From: Streptomyces nojiriensis
GTDB taxonomy: Bacteria; Actinomycetota; Actinomycetes; Streptomycetales; Streptomycetaceae
Reading direction: 5' to 3'
DNA length: 64,000 nt
NCBI RefSeq assembly: GCF_017639205.1
Contig: NZ_CP071139.1
Span: 434,001 to 498,000, forward strand
In this document: piece after piece, positions 15,585-25,300 of the stretch
How positions within the stretch are numbered: position 1 is the first letter of the stretch
Layout: the number at the start of each line of letters is the position of its first letter
Position numbers and translations under genes: made by a program
The notes under the pieces: model-generated
Seen by the model: only the letters and a program-made list of their open reading frames with translations
The model's database searches: none
What the model was told of the DNA's origin: nothing

Positions 15585-18536
15585 TCAGGCGTGGTCGGGC
15601 GGCATGGCGCCGATCATCTCTGCCAGTACGGTCCGCCGGTCCTCTCCCGGGCGGGCGCGCAGCGGACGGGCCAGGCGGGCGCTGTCGTAGTGCCAGCGGT
15701 GGTCCAGGTCGCGCGGGACCGTTGCGCTCTCGTGGAAGGCGGACCGGGTGCCGAGCAGTTCCGTGAGGTCCTGGGCGAGGTCACGCCAGGACACGTGTCC
15801 GCTGCACGCGTTGGCGACTCCGTGCACGGGCCGGTCCAGGCACTCGGTCACCGCCCGGGCCAGCGCGGCCGCGTGCACCCAGGCGGCTCCGTACCAGGCG
15901 TGTCCGCCGGTACCGGGGCGTGGCAGGTCGATCGGCCGGCCCTGGCGGGCGGCCTGGTAGAGGGTGCCGATGGCACCCCAGCGCAGCTGTTCGCGCAGCC
16001 GGTCGTGCGCGCCCCAGACGAGCGGTGACCGCACGGCGCTCGCGCCCCCGCGTCCCTCGGTCCCCGCGGCGCGCAGCACCATGGCCTCGCAGTCGAGCTT
16101 GGCGGTCCCGTACGGGCCGACGGGCTCCTGGGGCGGCGCCTCCTCGGCGACCCGGTCGGTTCCGGGGTGCCCGTAGGCGTCGACGCTGCTGACGAAGACG
16201 AACGGTCCGCGCCGCCAGGCGTCGACCATCGCCTCCATCGCCGCCAGGTCCACGTCGTGCCGGGTGAAGGTGCAGGCGGCGTGGACGACCGCGTCGGCCT
16301 GCGCGACGGCGTCCCGCAGCCCGGCCGGGTCGGAGAGGTCTCCTTCGATGACGTCGACGCCTTCGGTGGCGATCAGATGGGCGGACTCGGGCCGGGCCAG
16401 TGCCAGCACGGGGCGGCCCTGGGCGGCGAGTTCACGTACGACGAACGCGCCCACGCCGCCCGTCGCGCCGGTGACCAGCACCGTGCCCGGGCGGATGTCC
16501 CGGGAACGGCGGGCCGGCCTGCTCGCCGCCTTCGCGGCGCTCTGCCGTGCCGCCCGTTCGTCGAGGAGCGCGGTCAGTGCCCGGGGGGTGCGGGCCTGGA
16601 GCACGTCGAGGCCCGTGAGCGGCAGTCCGAGGTCCGTACGGAGCCTTTCGGCGAGCTGTACGGCTTTCAGGGAGTGGCCGCCGAGGGCGAAGAAGTCGTC
16701 GTCCGGTGCCGGGGCGACGCCGAGCACTGCGGTGAAGGTGTTCTCGACCGCTTCGGCCCGGGGGCCGGACGGGATGTTCGGCGTGGGCGGCCCGGGCGGC
16801 CCGGGCAGCCGGGCGCGGTCGAGCGGCCCGGCGGCCGAGCGCGGCAGCGCGTCCAGCAGCGTGACCGTCGCGGGCAGGGCCTCGGGGGCGAGCGACCGGC
16901 GCAGCAGGCTCAGCAGTTCGTGGCCGGACGGGCCGACGCTGTCGTGCAGGACGGCGTAGGCCACGGGCTGCCCGTCCGCGGGCCGGACCACTGTGGCGTC
17001 GGCGACGCCCGGGTGGGCGCGCAGGGCCTGCGCGGCCGGGTGGCGGTCGCCTTCCGGGTCGGCGTCGTCCCGGTGGCCGGCGGCGTGGTCCGGTCCGGGC
17101 AGGGGCAGTCGGCTCAGGGCGAGTTCCGGGTCGGCCGCGACCGCGTGGAGCAGGGCCGCGTAGTCCCGTACGGCCGCCTGCGCCACGGTGTCGTCCAGGG
17201 TGTTCGCGTCGTACTGGACGAGCGCCTGCGGCTGTGCGTCGTCGCCCGGCACCAGGCCGTAGGACAGGGTGAACTTCGCGCCGTCGGAGGGGATGTCGAC
17301 GTACTCGGCCGAGGTACCGGGCAGCCGGAGCACCGTCGGCTCGCCGAGGATGTCGGAGGTGACGCGGACCAGTGCGGTGCCGTCGGCGCCGCGGGCCCCG
17401 GCGCCGAGGCGTTCGAGGACCAGGTCGAAGGGGATGTGCCGGTGGCGCTGGGCTTCGAGGAGCGCGTTGCTCACGCGGCGCAGGAGTTCGGCGAACGAGG
17501 GGTCGCCGGAGACGTCCACCCGTACGGGCAGGGTGTTGACGCACAGGCCGACGAGGCCGCGCATGGCGGTTCCGCTGCGGTGGGTGCCCGCCACGCCGAT
17601 GACGAGGTCGTCGTCGCCGGTGAGGCGGTGCAGTGCGGCGAAGGCCGCGGTGAGCGAGACCGCGAAGAGCGTGGCCTGCCGCTGTGCGCCCAGCGCCCGC
17701 AGGGCTTCGGGCACGCCGGGCGCCAGCGGTACGGTGTGCGCGGCTCCGGGGCGCGCCGTTGTGGGCGGGGCGGCCGGCCGGGGCAGGCGCGGTGGGGCGG
17801 CGTCGGCCAGCAGGGCGCTCCAGCGGTTCAGTTCCGCCTCGAAGCCGGGGATGTCGTCGTGCTCGCGGCGCGCGTGGTCGGCGTACTGCGGTGCTGCGGC
17901 GAGCGGGGGCCGGCCCGTTCCGTCGGCGGCCGCCGTGTAGAGGACGGCGAGTTCGGCGGCCACGGTCTCCAGTGAGGCGGCGTCCACGGCGATGTGGTGG
18001 AACGTCAGCAGCACGGTGTGGTCCTGCGGGGCGTGGCGCAGGACGAGGGCGCGTACGGCGTCGCCCGCCGCGAGGTCGAACGGCCGGGCCGTCTCGCGCC
18101 GCAGCAGCTCCGGGGCGTGTCTCAGGTCGGTGTCGACGACGTGTACGGGGACCGTCCTCGGCGTCGGGAGCACCTCCTGGCAGGGCTCGCCCGCGTGCTC
18201 CGTGTAGCGGGTGCGGAGAACGGCGTGCCGGGCCACCAGCCGGGTGAGGGCGGTGGCGAACGCGGCCACGTCGAACGGACCGCGCACACGGGTGGCGAAC
18301 GGTACGTGGTACGAGTCGCCCGCGCCGCCGAGCCGCTCCATCAGCCACATGCGGCGCTGGGCGCGGGAGAGGGGGACGCGTGCGGTCCGCGGTGTGTGGC
18401 CGTCCTGGCCGGTGAACGCATCAGCAGTGTGCTCGGCCGTCGTGCGCCGGGCGGTTCCGGCCCGGGCCCGGCGCAGCAGCTCCTGCTGGAGTTGCTGCCG
18501 GCTGTCGCGGGCCGCGGAGTCGGTGTCAGTGGACAT
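15585..18536 (-). CDS. Terminal NRPS protein: C domain, A-domain remnant, carrier, and fused extended SDR
   Basis: 983 residues. Residues about 55-480 are a condensation domain whose catalytic motif reads HHIAVDA at 180-186, so the usual HHxxxDG has Ala for Gly. Residues about 500-578 resemble only the small C-terminal lobe of an adenylation domain (ATVVRPADGQPVAY ... LPRSAAGPLDRARLP); the nucleotide-binding core is absent. A carrier domain has LGGHSL with Ser622. Residues about 684-983 are a Rossmann domain: TGATGGVG at 689-696, SSVDAY, and YGTAK with Tyr809 and Lys813. It reads more like an NAD-dependent epimerase/dehydratase than the longer Lys2-type thioester reductase. It is the last gene of the operon and overlaps the upstream A-T gene by 11 bp, so release or tailoring is its probable job. 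Confidence 0.9.
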   Translation of the reverse strand: MSTDTDSAARDSRQQLQQELLRRARAGTARRTTAEHTADAFTGQDGHTPRTARVPLSRAQRRMWLMERLGGAGDSYHVPFATRVRGPFDVAAFATALTRLVARHAVLRTRYTEHAGEPCQEVLPTPRTVPVHVVDTDLRHAPELLRRETARPFDLAAGDAVRALVLRHAPQDHTVLLTFHHIAVDAASLETVAAELAVLYTAAADGTGRPPLAAAPQYADHARREHDDIPGFEAELNRWSALLADAAPPRLPRPAAPPTTARPGAAHTVPLAPGVPEALRALGAQRQATLFAVSLTAAFAALHRLTGDDDLVIGVAGTHRSGTAMRGLVGLCVNTLPVRVDVSGDPSFAELLRRVSNALLEAQRHRHIPFDLVLERLGAGARGADGTALVRVTSDILGEPTVLRLPGTSAEYVDIPSDGAKFTLSYGLVPGDDAQPQALVQYDANTLDDTVAQAAVRDYAALLHAVAADPELALSRLPLPGPDHAAGHRDDADPEGDRHPAAQALRAHPGVADATVVRPADGQPVAYAVLHDSVGPSGHELLSLLRRSLAPEALPATVTLLDALPRSAAGPLDRARLPGPPGPPTPNIPSGPRAEAVENTFTAVLGVAPAPDDDFFALGGHSLKAVQLAERLRTDLGLPLTGLDVLQARTPRALTALLDERAARQSAAKAASRPARRSRDIRPGTVLVTGATGGVGAFVVRELAAQGRPVLALARPESAHLIATEGVDVIEGDLSDPAGLRDAVAQADAVVHAACTFTRHDVDLAAMEAMVDAWRRGPFVFVSSVDAYGHPGTDRVAEEAPPQEPVGPYGTAKLDCEAMVLRAAGTEGRGGASAVRSPLVWGAHDRLREQLRWGAIGTLYQAARQGRPIDLPRPGTGGHAWYGAAWVHAAALARAVTECLDRPVHGVANACSGHVSWRDLAQDLTELLGTRSAFHESATVPRDLDHRWHYDSARLARPLRARPGEDRRTVLAEMIGAMPPDHA

Positions 18537-20397
18537 CGCTGTGCTCCGGGGTCTCGGGGTGGAGGTCCGCGTGGGCGGCCAGGAGGGCGCTTTCGACCAG
18601 TGCGGCCTGGGCGGCGACGGTCGGTGCGGCGAAGAACTCGGCGAGGGAGAGTTCCACGCCGAGTTGCTCGCGCAGGTCGTCGGTGACGGCGAGGGCGAGG
18701 AGGGAATGGCCGCCGAGGAGGAGGAACTCGTCTGCGGCGCGGGTGACCTCGATGCCCAGGGCCTGGCTCCACACCTCGGCCACGGCCTGTTCCAGCGGTG
18801 TCATGGGCGCCGCCGCCGGCTCGTCGGCGGGCCGGTGTCCGGCGGCGTGGGCGTGTGGGGTGACCGCGCGCGCGGTGAGCGCGCGCCGGTCGACCTTGCC
18901 GGCCGGGGTGAGGGGAAGCCGCTCCAGCACGGTGACCGTGTCGGGAACCAGGTGGGCCGACAGGACCGCGGTGAGCCGCTCGCGCAGTACCGCGCCCTGC
19001 GGTACGGGGCCGGGCGCGGCGACGACGAACGCGACGAGGCGCGCCTCGGGGGTGCCGGCGCCGTCGACGGTGACGGCGGCGTCGGCCACGTCCGGCTGCT
19101 CGCGGAAGGCGTGTTCGACCTCGGCCGGTTCGATGCGGAAGCCGCGGACCTTGACCTGGTCGTCGTTGCGGCCGTGGAACCGGAGGATGCCGTCGGGCCG
19201 CAGGGAGACGATGTCGCCCGTACGGTAGAGCCGCCCGCCGCCGGCGGGGTGCTCGACGAACCGTTCGGCGGTGAGTGCGGGCAGGCCCGTGTACCCGTCG
19301 GCGAGCCTGCTGCCGCCGATCCACAGTTCGCCCCGGTCGCCGTCGGCGACCGGGTGGCCGTCGGCGTCCAGGACGTGCGCCGTGGCCCCGGAGATGGGCC
19401 TGCCGATCGGTATCGGCCCCTCGCAGTCCTGAGCGGTGACCCGGTGGGCGGTGGCGAAGGTGGTCGTCTCGGTCGGCCCGTAGCCGTTGACGAGCTCCAG
19501 CCAGGGGAAGGCGGTGAGCACCTCGCGGGCCGGTGCGGCGGCCATCGCCTCGCCGCCCACGACGACCGAGCGGAGCTGGGCGAAGACGCGGGAGCGGCGT
19601 GCGGCGAGCTGGTGGAAGAGGGCCGTGGTGAAGAACGCCACGGTCACGCCGTGCCGTTCGACGTGCCGGGCCAGGTCTTCCAGGGAGGGCCGCTGCTCGG
19701 TGCAGACGACGACCGCGGCGCCGCCCGCGAGCGCGCCCCAGACTTCGAACGTGGAGGCGTCGAAGGTCATGGGCGAGTGGAACAGCACGCGGTCACGGCC
19801 GGTGAGGGTGACGTAGTCGGGTGCGGTGACCAGCTCCGCGATGGCCCGGTGCGGCACGAGGACGCCCTTGGGGCGGCCGGTGGATCCGGAGGTGAACATG
19901 ATGAATGCGGGGCTGTCCGGGTCGGACTCGTCGACCGGCCGACCGGTCGTGAGCGGCTCCTCGGGCAGGGCGAGGACGGGGCCGTGGAGTGCGGCCGCGT
20001 CCAGCATCTTCGCGTCGCCGAGGGTGAGCGTCACCTCCGCGTCGGCGATCATCGCCTCGGTGCGCGGGCGGGGCTGGGCGGGGTCTAGCGGCACGCACAC
20101 GGCTCCCGCCAGCCACAGCCCGAGCTGTGCCACGACCGTGCGGGACGACCGCGCCGTCAGGAGCGCCACCCGGTCGCCGCGGGCCACCTCGTGTGCGCGC
20201 AGGTGTGCCGCGAGGGCGCGGCCGGCCTGGAGGAGGCGTCCGTAGGTGAGGGTGGTGTCGCCGTCCACGACGGCGAGGGCGTCGGGGGTGAGTTCGGCGT
20301 GCCGCGCGACGAGCGCCGGCAGGGCGGTCGCCCGCGCCTGCGACGGTACGGGGGTGTCGTGCGCCGGGTCGGCGGGCTGCGGGATGGTGGTGGTCAT
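18526..20397 (-). CDS. NRPS adenylation-carrier protein (A-T)
   Basis: 623 residues without a condensation domain. Adenylation core motifs are complete: FTSGSTGRPKG, FDASTFEVWG, NGYGPTE, YRTGD, DDQVKVRGFRIEP and the A10 lysine in PAGKVDRR. A carrier domain follows with LLGGHSL near 575. A by-eye alignment with GrsA gives specificity residues near D-A-F-H-V-G-G-T-F, suggesting a hydrophobic or aromatic amino acid, but this needs computing. AAGGAG precedes the ATG, which starts 1 bp after the preceding gene's stop. With no C domain of its own it must be served by neighbouring condensation domains. Confidence 0.93.
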   Translation of the reverse strand: MTTTIPQPADPAHDTPVPSQARATALPALVARHAELTPDALAVVDGDTTLTYGRLLQAGRALAAHLRAHEVARGDRVALLTARSSRTVVAQLGLWLAGAVCVPLDPAQPRPRTEAMIADAEVTLTLGDAKMLDAAALHGPVLALPEEPLTTGRPVDESDPDSPAFIMFTSGSTGRPKGVLVPHRAIAELVTAPDYVTLTGRDRVLFHSPMTFDASTFEVWGALAGGAAVVVCTEQRPSLEDLARHVERHGVTVAFFTTALFHQLAARRSRVFAQLRSVVVGGEAMAAAPAREVLTAFPWLELVNGYGPTETTTFATAHRVTAQDCEGPIPIGRPISGATAHVLDADGHPVADGDRGELWIGGSRLADGYTGLPALTAERFVEHPAGGGRLYRTGDIVSLRPDGILRFHGRNDDQVKVRGFRIEPAEVEHAFREQPDVADAAVTVDGAGTPEARLVAFVVAAPGPVPQGAVLRERLTAVLSAHLVPDTVTVLERLPLTPAGKVDRRALTARAVTPHAHAAGHRPADEPAAAPMTPLEQAVAEVWSQALGIEVTRAADEFLLLGGHSLLALAVTDDLREQLGVELSLAEFFAAPTVAAQAALVESALLAAHADLHPETPEHSDVH

Positions 20398-20398
20398 G

Positions 20399-22315
20399 TC
20401 AGGCTCCTTCCGGGCGCGGGGTCCGGCGCTGGTCGAGGAGGGCGGCGAAGGCGCGCAGGTCGGTGCTGCGCAGCAGCTCGGGGGCGCGCAGGCGTACTCC
20501 GGTCTCGCGTTCCACGGTTGCCAGCAGCCGGGCGGCGACGACGGAGGTGCCGCCGGCGTCGGTGAAGTGGTCGCCGAGGCGGATGCCGGGCCGGCCGAGG
20601 AGGTCGCGCACGGTCGTCAGTACCAGCCGCTCGGATTCGGTGGCGATGGCGGTGGCGTCGGCGGGGTCGTCCGTGGTGGCGGTCCGGGGCGCGACGGGCG
20701 CCTGGGCTTGGGCCTGGGCTGCCAGGGCGGGCCGGTCCACCTTGCCGTTGGCGTCGAGCGGGAAGCCGTCGACGATCCGTACGGCGGTGGGAACGGCCTG
20801 CTCGGGGAGCCACGGGCGGACCGCGTCGAGGAGGTCCGCCGCCGCGGGTGCGGTGCCGTCGGCGGGCCGTACGTGGGCGACGAGGCGGCCGTGGCCGGAG
20901 CCGTCGCGCAGCACGGTGACGACGGCGGTGCGCACGCGGGGGTCCTGCTCGAAGGCGGCTTCCACCTCGACCGGTTCGATCCGCACGCCGCTGATCTTCA
21001 CCTGGTCGTCGAGGCGGCCGAGGAAGTCCAGGCTGCCGTCGGCGTTCATCCGCACCCGGTCGCCGGTGCGGTAGAGGCGGTCGATCGCGGGCAGCGCCAG
21101 TTCTTGCGGAGGCGAGGTGAAGCGGCGTGCGGTGAGTTCGGGGTCGAGGTAGCCGAGCGCCAGGCAGTGGCCGCCGACGCGCAGTTCGCCCTCCTGCCCG
21201 CGGGCGACGGGGCGGCCTTCGTCGTCCGTGACGACGAGGGTGACGCCCGGCAGCGCGGTGCCGATGGGCGGCGGTGCCGGGTCACCGGCCTCGGGGTCGG
21301 TGCCGCGCATGGTGTGGGTGGTGGTGACGACGGTGGCTTCCGCGGGGCCGTAGGCGTTGTGGACGGTCGCGGTGACGTCGGCGCCGGGGCGGCGGCGCAT
21401 GCGGTCGCCGCCGACGACGAGGTGACGCAGCTTCAGGTCCTGCGGCCAGGGCCGGTCCAGGAGCGGCTCGACGGTGGGAGTGGCCGCCACGGCGTGGGTG
21501 AGGCCGCTGTCACGCCACCAGTCGGTGAGCAGGTGCGAGTCCCAGCGGGTGTCGTCCGGGGCCGGGACGAGGGCGGCACCCGAGGTCAGGGCGGCCCACA
21601 GTTCGAGCAGATGCGGGTCGAACGCGACACCGATGAGCAGGGACTGGCGGTCGCCCGGTGCGAGGCCGGTCTCGGCCCGGTACCAGTCGAGGGCGACGGA
21701 CAGCGAGGACTCGGCCACGGCGACCGCCTTGGGGCGGCCGGTGGAACCGGAGGTGAGGACGGCGTACAGGGCGCCTTCGGGCGCGCGCCGGGTGCCGCGG
21801 ACGGAGTCGGCGAAGGCTGCCACCGCGGTGGCGGGGGCGTTGACCCCGCCGGTGGGCAGCGGGAGCAGGGCGTGCTCCCCGCCGCGGTGTTCCTCGGGCA
21901 GGACGGCGGGATCGCCGATGAGGCAGGCGACGTCGAGGTCCTCGGTGACGGCCTGGATGCGGCGCTCGCCGGGGCGCGGGCCGAGCGGCAGGTAGACGGC
22001 GCCGAGCCGGGCGAGCGCGACGGCGGTCACCACCAGGGCGGTGGACCGGTCGAGGCAGACGCCGACCAGGTCACCGGGCCGGACGCGGTCGGCCAGATCG
22101 GCGGCGACCAGCGCGGCCGCCGCGTCGAGGTCCTGGTACGTCCAGATCTGGGTGCGGTCGATCACTGCCGTGGCCTGCGGGGTGCGCCGGGCCCAGTCCT
22201 CGAAGCGGGCGAGCACACCGGTCGGTTCGGCGGCGGGGCCGTGGGCGACGCTCAGTGGGGATCCGGCATCGAGGGGCGTGGCGGGGGCGACGGCTGCGGT
22301 CGGGGACTGGATCAT
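20399..22315 (-). CDS. NRPS adenylation-carrier protein (A-T), unusual specificity pocket
   Basis: 638 residues. Core motifs: LTSGSTGRPKA, FDPHLLELW, NAYGPAE, YRTGD, DDQVKISGVRIEP, and ANGKVDRP with the A10 lysine. The carrier domain motif is DAGGTS rather than LGGHS, still with the modified Ser. By eye the pocket reads D-P-L-E-V-G-A-V-V; Pro at the second position is uncommon and no substrate is proposed. The start ATG overlaps the stop of the C-A-T gene as TGATG with GGAG upstream, showing tight coupling. Like its downstream neighbour it lacks a condensation domain. Confidence 0.92.
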   Translation of the reverse strand: MIQSPTAAVAPATPLDAGSPLSVAHGPAAEPTGVLARFEDWARRTPQATAVIDRTQIWTYQDLDAAAALVAADLADRVRPGDLVGVCLDRSTALVVTAVALARLGAVYLPLGPRPGERRIQAVTEDLDVACLIGDPAVLPEEHRGGEHALLPLPTGGVNAPATAVAAFADSVRGTRRAPEGALYAVLTSGSTGRPKAVAVAESSLSVALDWYRAETGLAPGDRQSLLIGVAFDPHLLELWAALTSGAALVPAPDDTRWDSHLLTDWWRDSGLTHAVAATPTVEPLLDRPWPQDLKLRHLVVGGDRMRRRPGADVTATVHNAYGPAEATVVTTTHTMRGTDPEAGDPAPPPIGTALPGVTLVVTDDEGRPVARGQEGELRVGGHCLALGYLDPELTARRFTSPPQELALPAIDRLYRTGDRVRMNADGSLDFLGRLDDQVKISGVRIEPVEVEAAFEQDPRVRTAVVTVLRDGSGHGRLVAHVRPADGTAPAAADLLDAVRPWLPEQAVPTAVRIVDGFPLDANGKVDRPALAAQAQAQAPVAPRTATTDDPADATAIATESERLVLTTVRDLLGRPGIRLGDHFTDAGGTSVVAARLLATVERETGVRLRAPELLRSTDLRAFAALLDQRRTPRPEGA

Positions 22316-25300
22316 CACGACTCCGTGGAAAGGGTGGTGGTGGCGAGGGCCGCGGCCTGGTCGGCGAGCACGGGGTTACGGAAGAGCACCTTCAGCGGCG
22401 GGCGCGTGCCCAGCCGGGGCTCCAGCCAGGCGGCCAGCTCGGCGGCCAGCAGGGAGTGGCCCCCGCTGTGGAAGAAGTGGGAGCGGGCGTCGAAGCGGCT
22501 GTGGCCGAGGACCTTGCGCCAGCCTTCGGTGAGCAAGGCCGTCACCGGGTCGTCGGACACGGCAGACGCGGCGGACACGGCGGTGGCCTCGGCCGCGGGC
22601 CCGGGCTCGGAGTCGGCTCCGGGCTCGGGCGCCGCGTCGTCGCCGGAATCGAGCGCCGCCGCCCGACGGGACAGTGCCGTGCGGTCGGGCTTGCCGCCGG
22701 CGAGGGTCGGCATGCTGTCCAGCCGTGCCCACCGGGCGGGCACGAGGGGGCCGGGCAGGCGGCGGCTCAGCTCGGCGTGCAGTGCCTTCTCGTCGAAGGC
22801 CGCGCCGGCGGCTCCGTCTTCGAGGAAGCCGACGAGCCGGGGCCCGCCGGGGCCTTCCCGGTCCAGTACGACGGCGCAGGACCGGCCGCCCAGCACCGCG
22901 GACGCGGCCGCCTCGATCTCCTCCAGCTCGATGCGGTGACCGCGCAGCTTGATCTGGTGGTCGCGCCGACCGAGGAAGTACAGCAGACCGTCCAGACCGC
23001 GGTAGCCGAGGTCGCCGGTGAGGTAGACGCGCTGTCCGTCGAGTGCGTCGACGTGGACGAACCGGGCGGCCGTCGCCTCCGCATTGCCCGCGTAGCCCTG
23101 GGCGAGACCGGGTCCGGCGACGGCGAGTTCACCGACCGCACCGGTGGGCAGCGGGCGGTGGTGGGCGTCCAGGACGTGGACGCGCTCGCCCGGGAGTTCG
23201 GTGCCCAGGGGGATCTCGGTGCCCTCGGCGAGGGCGTCGCGGGAGATCTCGTGGACGGTCGAGCTGATGGCCGCCTCCGTGACGCCGTACGCGTTGAGCA
23301 CGGTGGCGTCGGTGTCGGCGAGGACACCGCGCAGTGCCTCCGCGGGAAGGCGCTCACCGCCGAGGACCAGGAGCCTGGGCGCCCAGCTCTCGTCACGCAG
23401 TACGGGACGCAGGTCCTCGCGGGTGGCCAGGAAGTAGCTGGTCGGCAGGTTGGCGACGGTGACCCGGGCGGACGCCAGCAGTTCGGCGAGTTCGGCGCCC
23501 GTGGGCACCTCGTGCTCGGGCAGGACCAGGCACGCACCGGCGTGCAGGGCCGGCAGCACCTCCTCGAGCGCCACGTCGAACGACGACTGGGCGAACATCA
23601 GGACCCGGTCCGAGGTGGTGAGGCCGAACCGGTCGGCGGCCGCCGTCAGATGGTGCACGAGCGCCGCGTGGCCGACGGCGACCGGCTTCGGCGTCCCGGT
23701 GGAGCCGGAGGTGTGGATGACGTACGCGGTGCCGGGGAGTTCGGCGGTTCCGTGCGCGGGAGGCAGGACCGGTGCGTCGATCCGGGCGGTCGGCAGTGCT
23801 TCCGGCAGGGCCGGGGCGCCGTCGCCGGTGAGGACCAGCGCCGGGGCGAGGCGCTCCAGCAGCAGACCGAGCCGGGCCGGCGGATCGGACGGGGACAGCG
23901 GGCAGTAGACGGCGCCGGTCCGCAGGCATGCGAGCAGGGCGACGAGCGAGTCGGTCCCCCTGGGCAGGACGGCGGCCACCGGCCGGCCGGGCGTCACGCC
24001 GGCGGCGCGCAGTCGCTCGGCGAGCGAACCGACGCGGTCGTCGAGCTCGCCGTAGGTGAGACGGCGGGCTCCGCACAGCAGGGCGGGCAGCGACGGGTGG
24101 TGCGCGGCCACGGGATCCAGCGGATCGCGGTCGGCGGGGACGGGCACGGGCGCGGCGGCCGGCTCCACGGCGGTCGGTACCAGGTCGGCCAGCGCGGTCT
24201 CGGGGCTGTCGAGGTAGGCGCGCAGCAGGTCCAGGAAGCGACCCGAGAGCAGCCGGGCGACGTCTTCGCCGAACAGGTCCGTGTCGTAGTCCCAGACCAG
24301 TGTCATCCCGGGCGAGCCGTGGCGCGGGGTGACGCCGCGCCGGTCGTCCGGGAGCAGGACCACGTCGAGGTCGAAGCGGGTGGTGCCGGTGTTGAAGCCC
24401 TCGAAGAGGGTGATGTCGAGGCCGGGCACGTCGATCTCGGGCAACGGTGCGTCGTGGGCGCTGAACATGACGGAGAAGAGCGGGTTGTCGGCGCCGGAGG
24501 TGTGCATGCCGAGCGCCCGGGTCAGCTCCTGGACCGGTACGTCCTGGTGCGGCAGGGCCCGGATGAGGGTGTCGGTGACCTCGTCCATGGCGTCCTGGGC
24601 GGGGGCGGCGCCGTCCAGGGCGAGCGGCAGCGGGATGGTGTTGACGAACATGCCCACGGCGTCCTCGTAGCCGAGCGGGCGGTTGCCGACGGCGGTGCCG
24701 ATGACCATCCGGGAGCGGCCGCTGTGCCGGCGCAGGAGTTCGGCGAACAGCCCGAGGAGCGTGGAGAAGGGGGTGAGGCCGCGTGCGCGGGCGTGCGCGC
24801 GCAGGCGTTCGGCGAGATCGGCGCCGATCGTCTGGCGCAGCTGTCCGCCGTGGTGCTTGCGGCGGGCACCGGGGCGGGTCAGGCCGGGCAGCGGCAGGTC
24901 GTGCTGCTGGTCGCGCAGTTCGGCCCGCCAGAAGTCGAGCGACTCGGGGGCGTACGCGGCCCCGGCCCGTTCCTGGACGTGGTCCGCGTACGAGGAGGCG
25001 GGCGGGAGCTCCAGGGGCTCGCCGAGGACGTGGGCGCGGTAGACGCGGAAGACGTCGTCGAGCAGGATCGCGAAGGAGTGCCCGTCGTGGATCAGGTGGT
25101 GTTCGACGTGGATCAGCCGGTGGTGGCGCTCGGCCAGTCGTACGAGCGTCCAGCGGATGAGCGGTGCCTCGAAGGTGTCGAGCGGTGTCTCGGCCTCGGT
25201 GCGCAGGAGACGGGCGAAGGCCGCCTCGGGGTCCTCCTCGGTGCCGAGGTCGACCGTGTGCAGCCTCGGCGCACACTGGCGCGCGACCCGCTGCGCCGGT

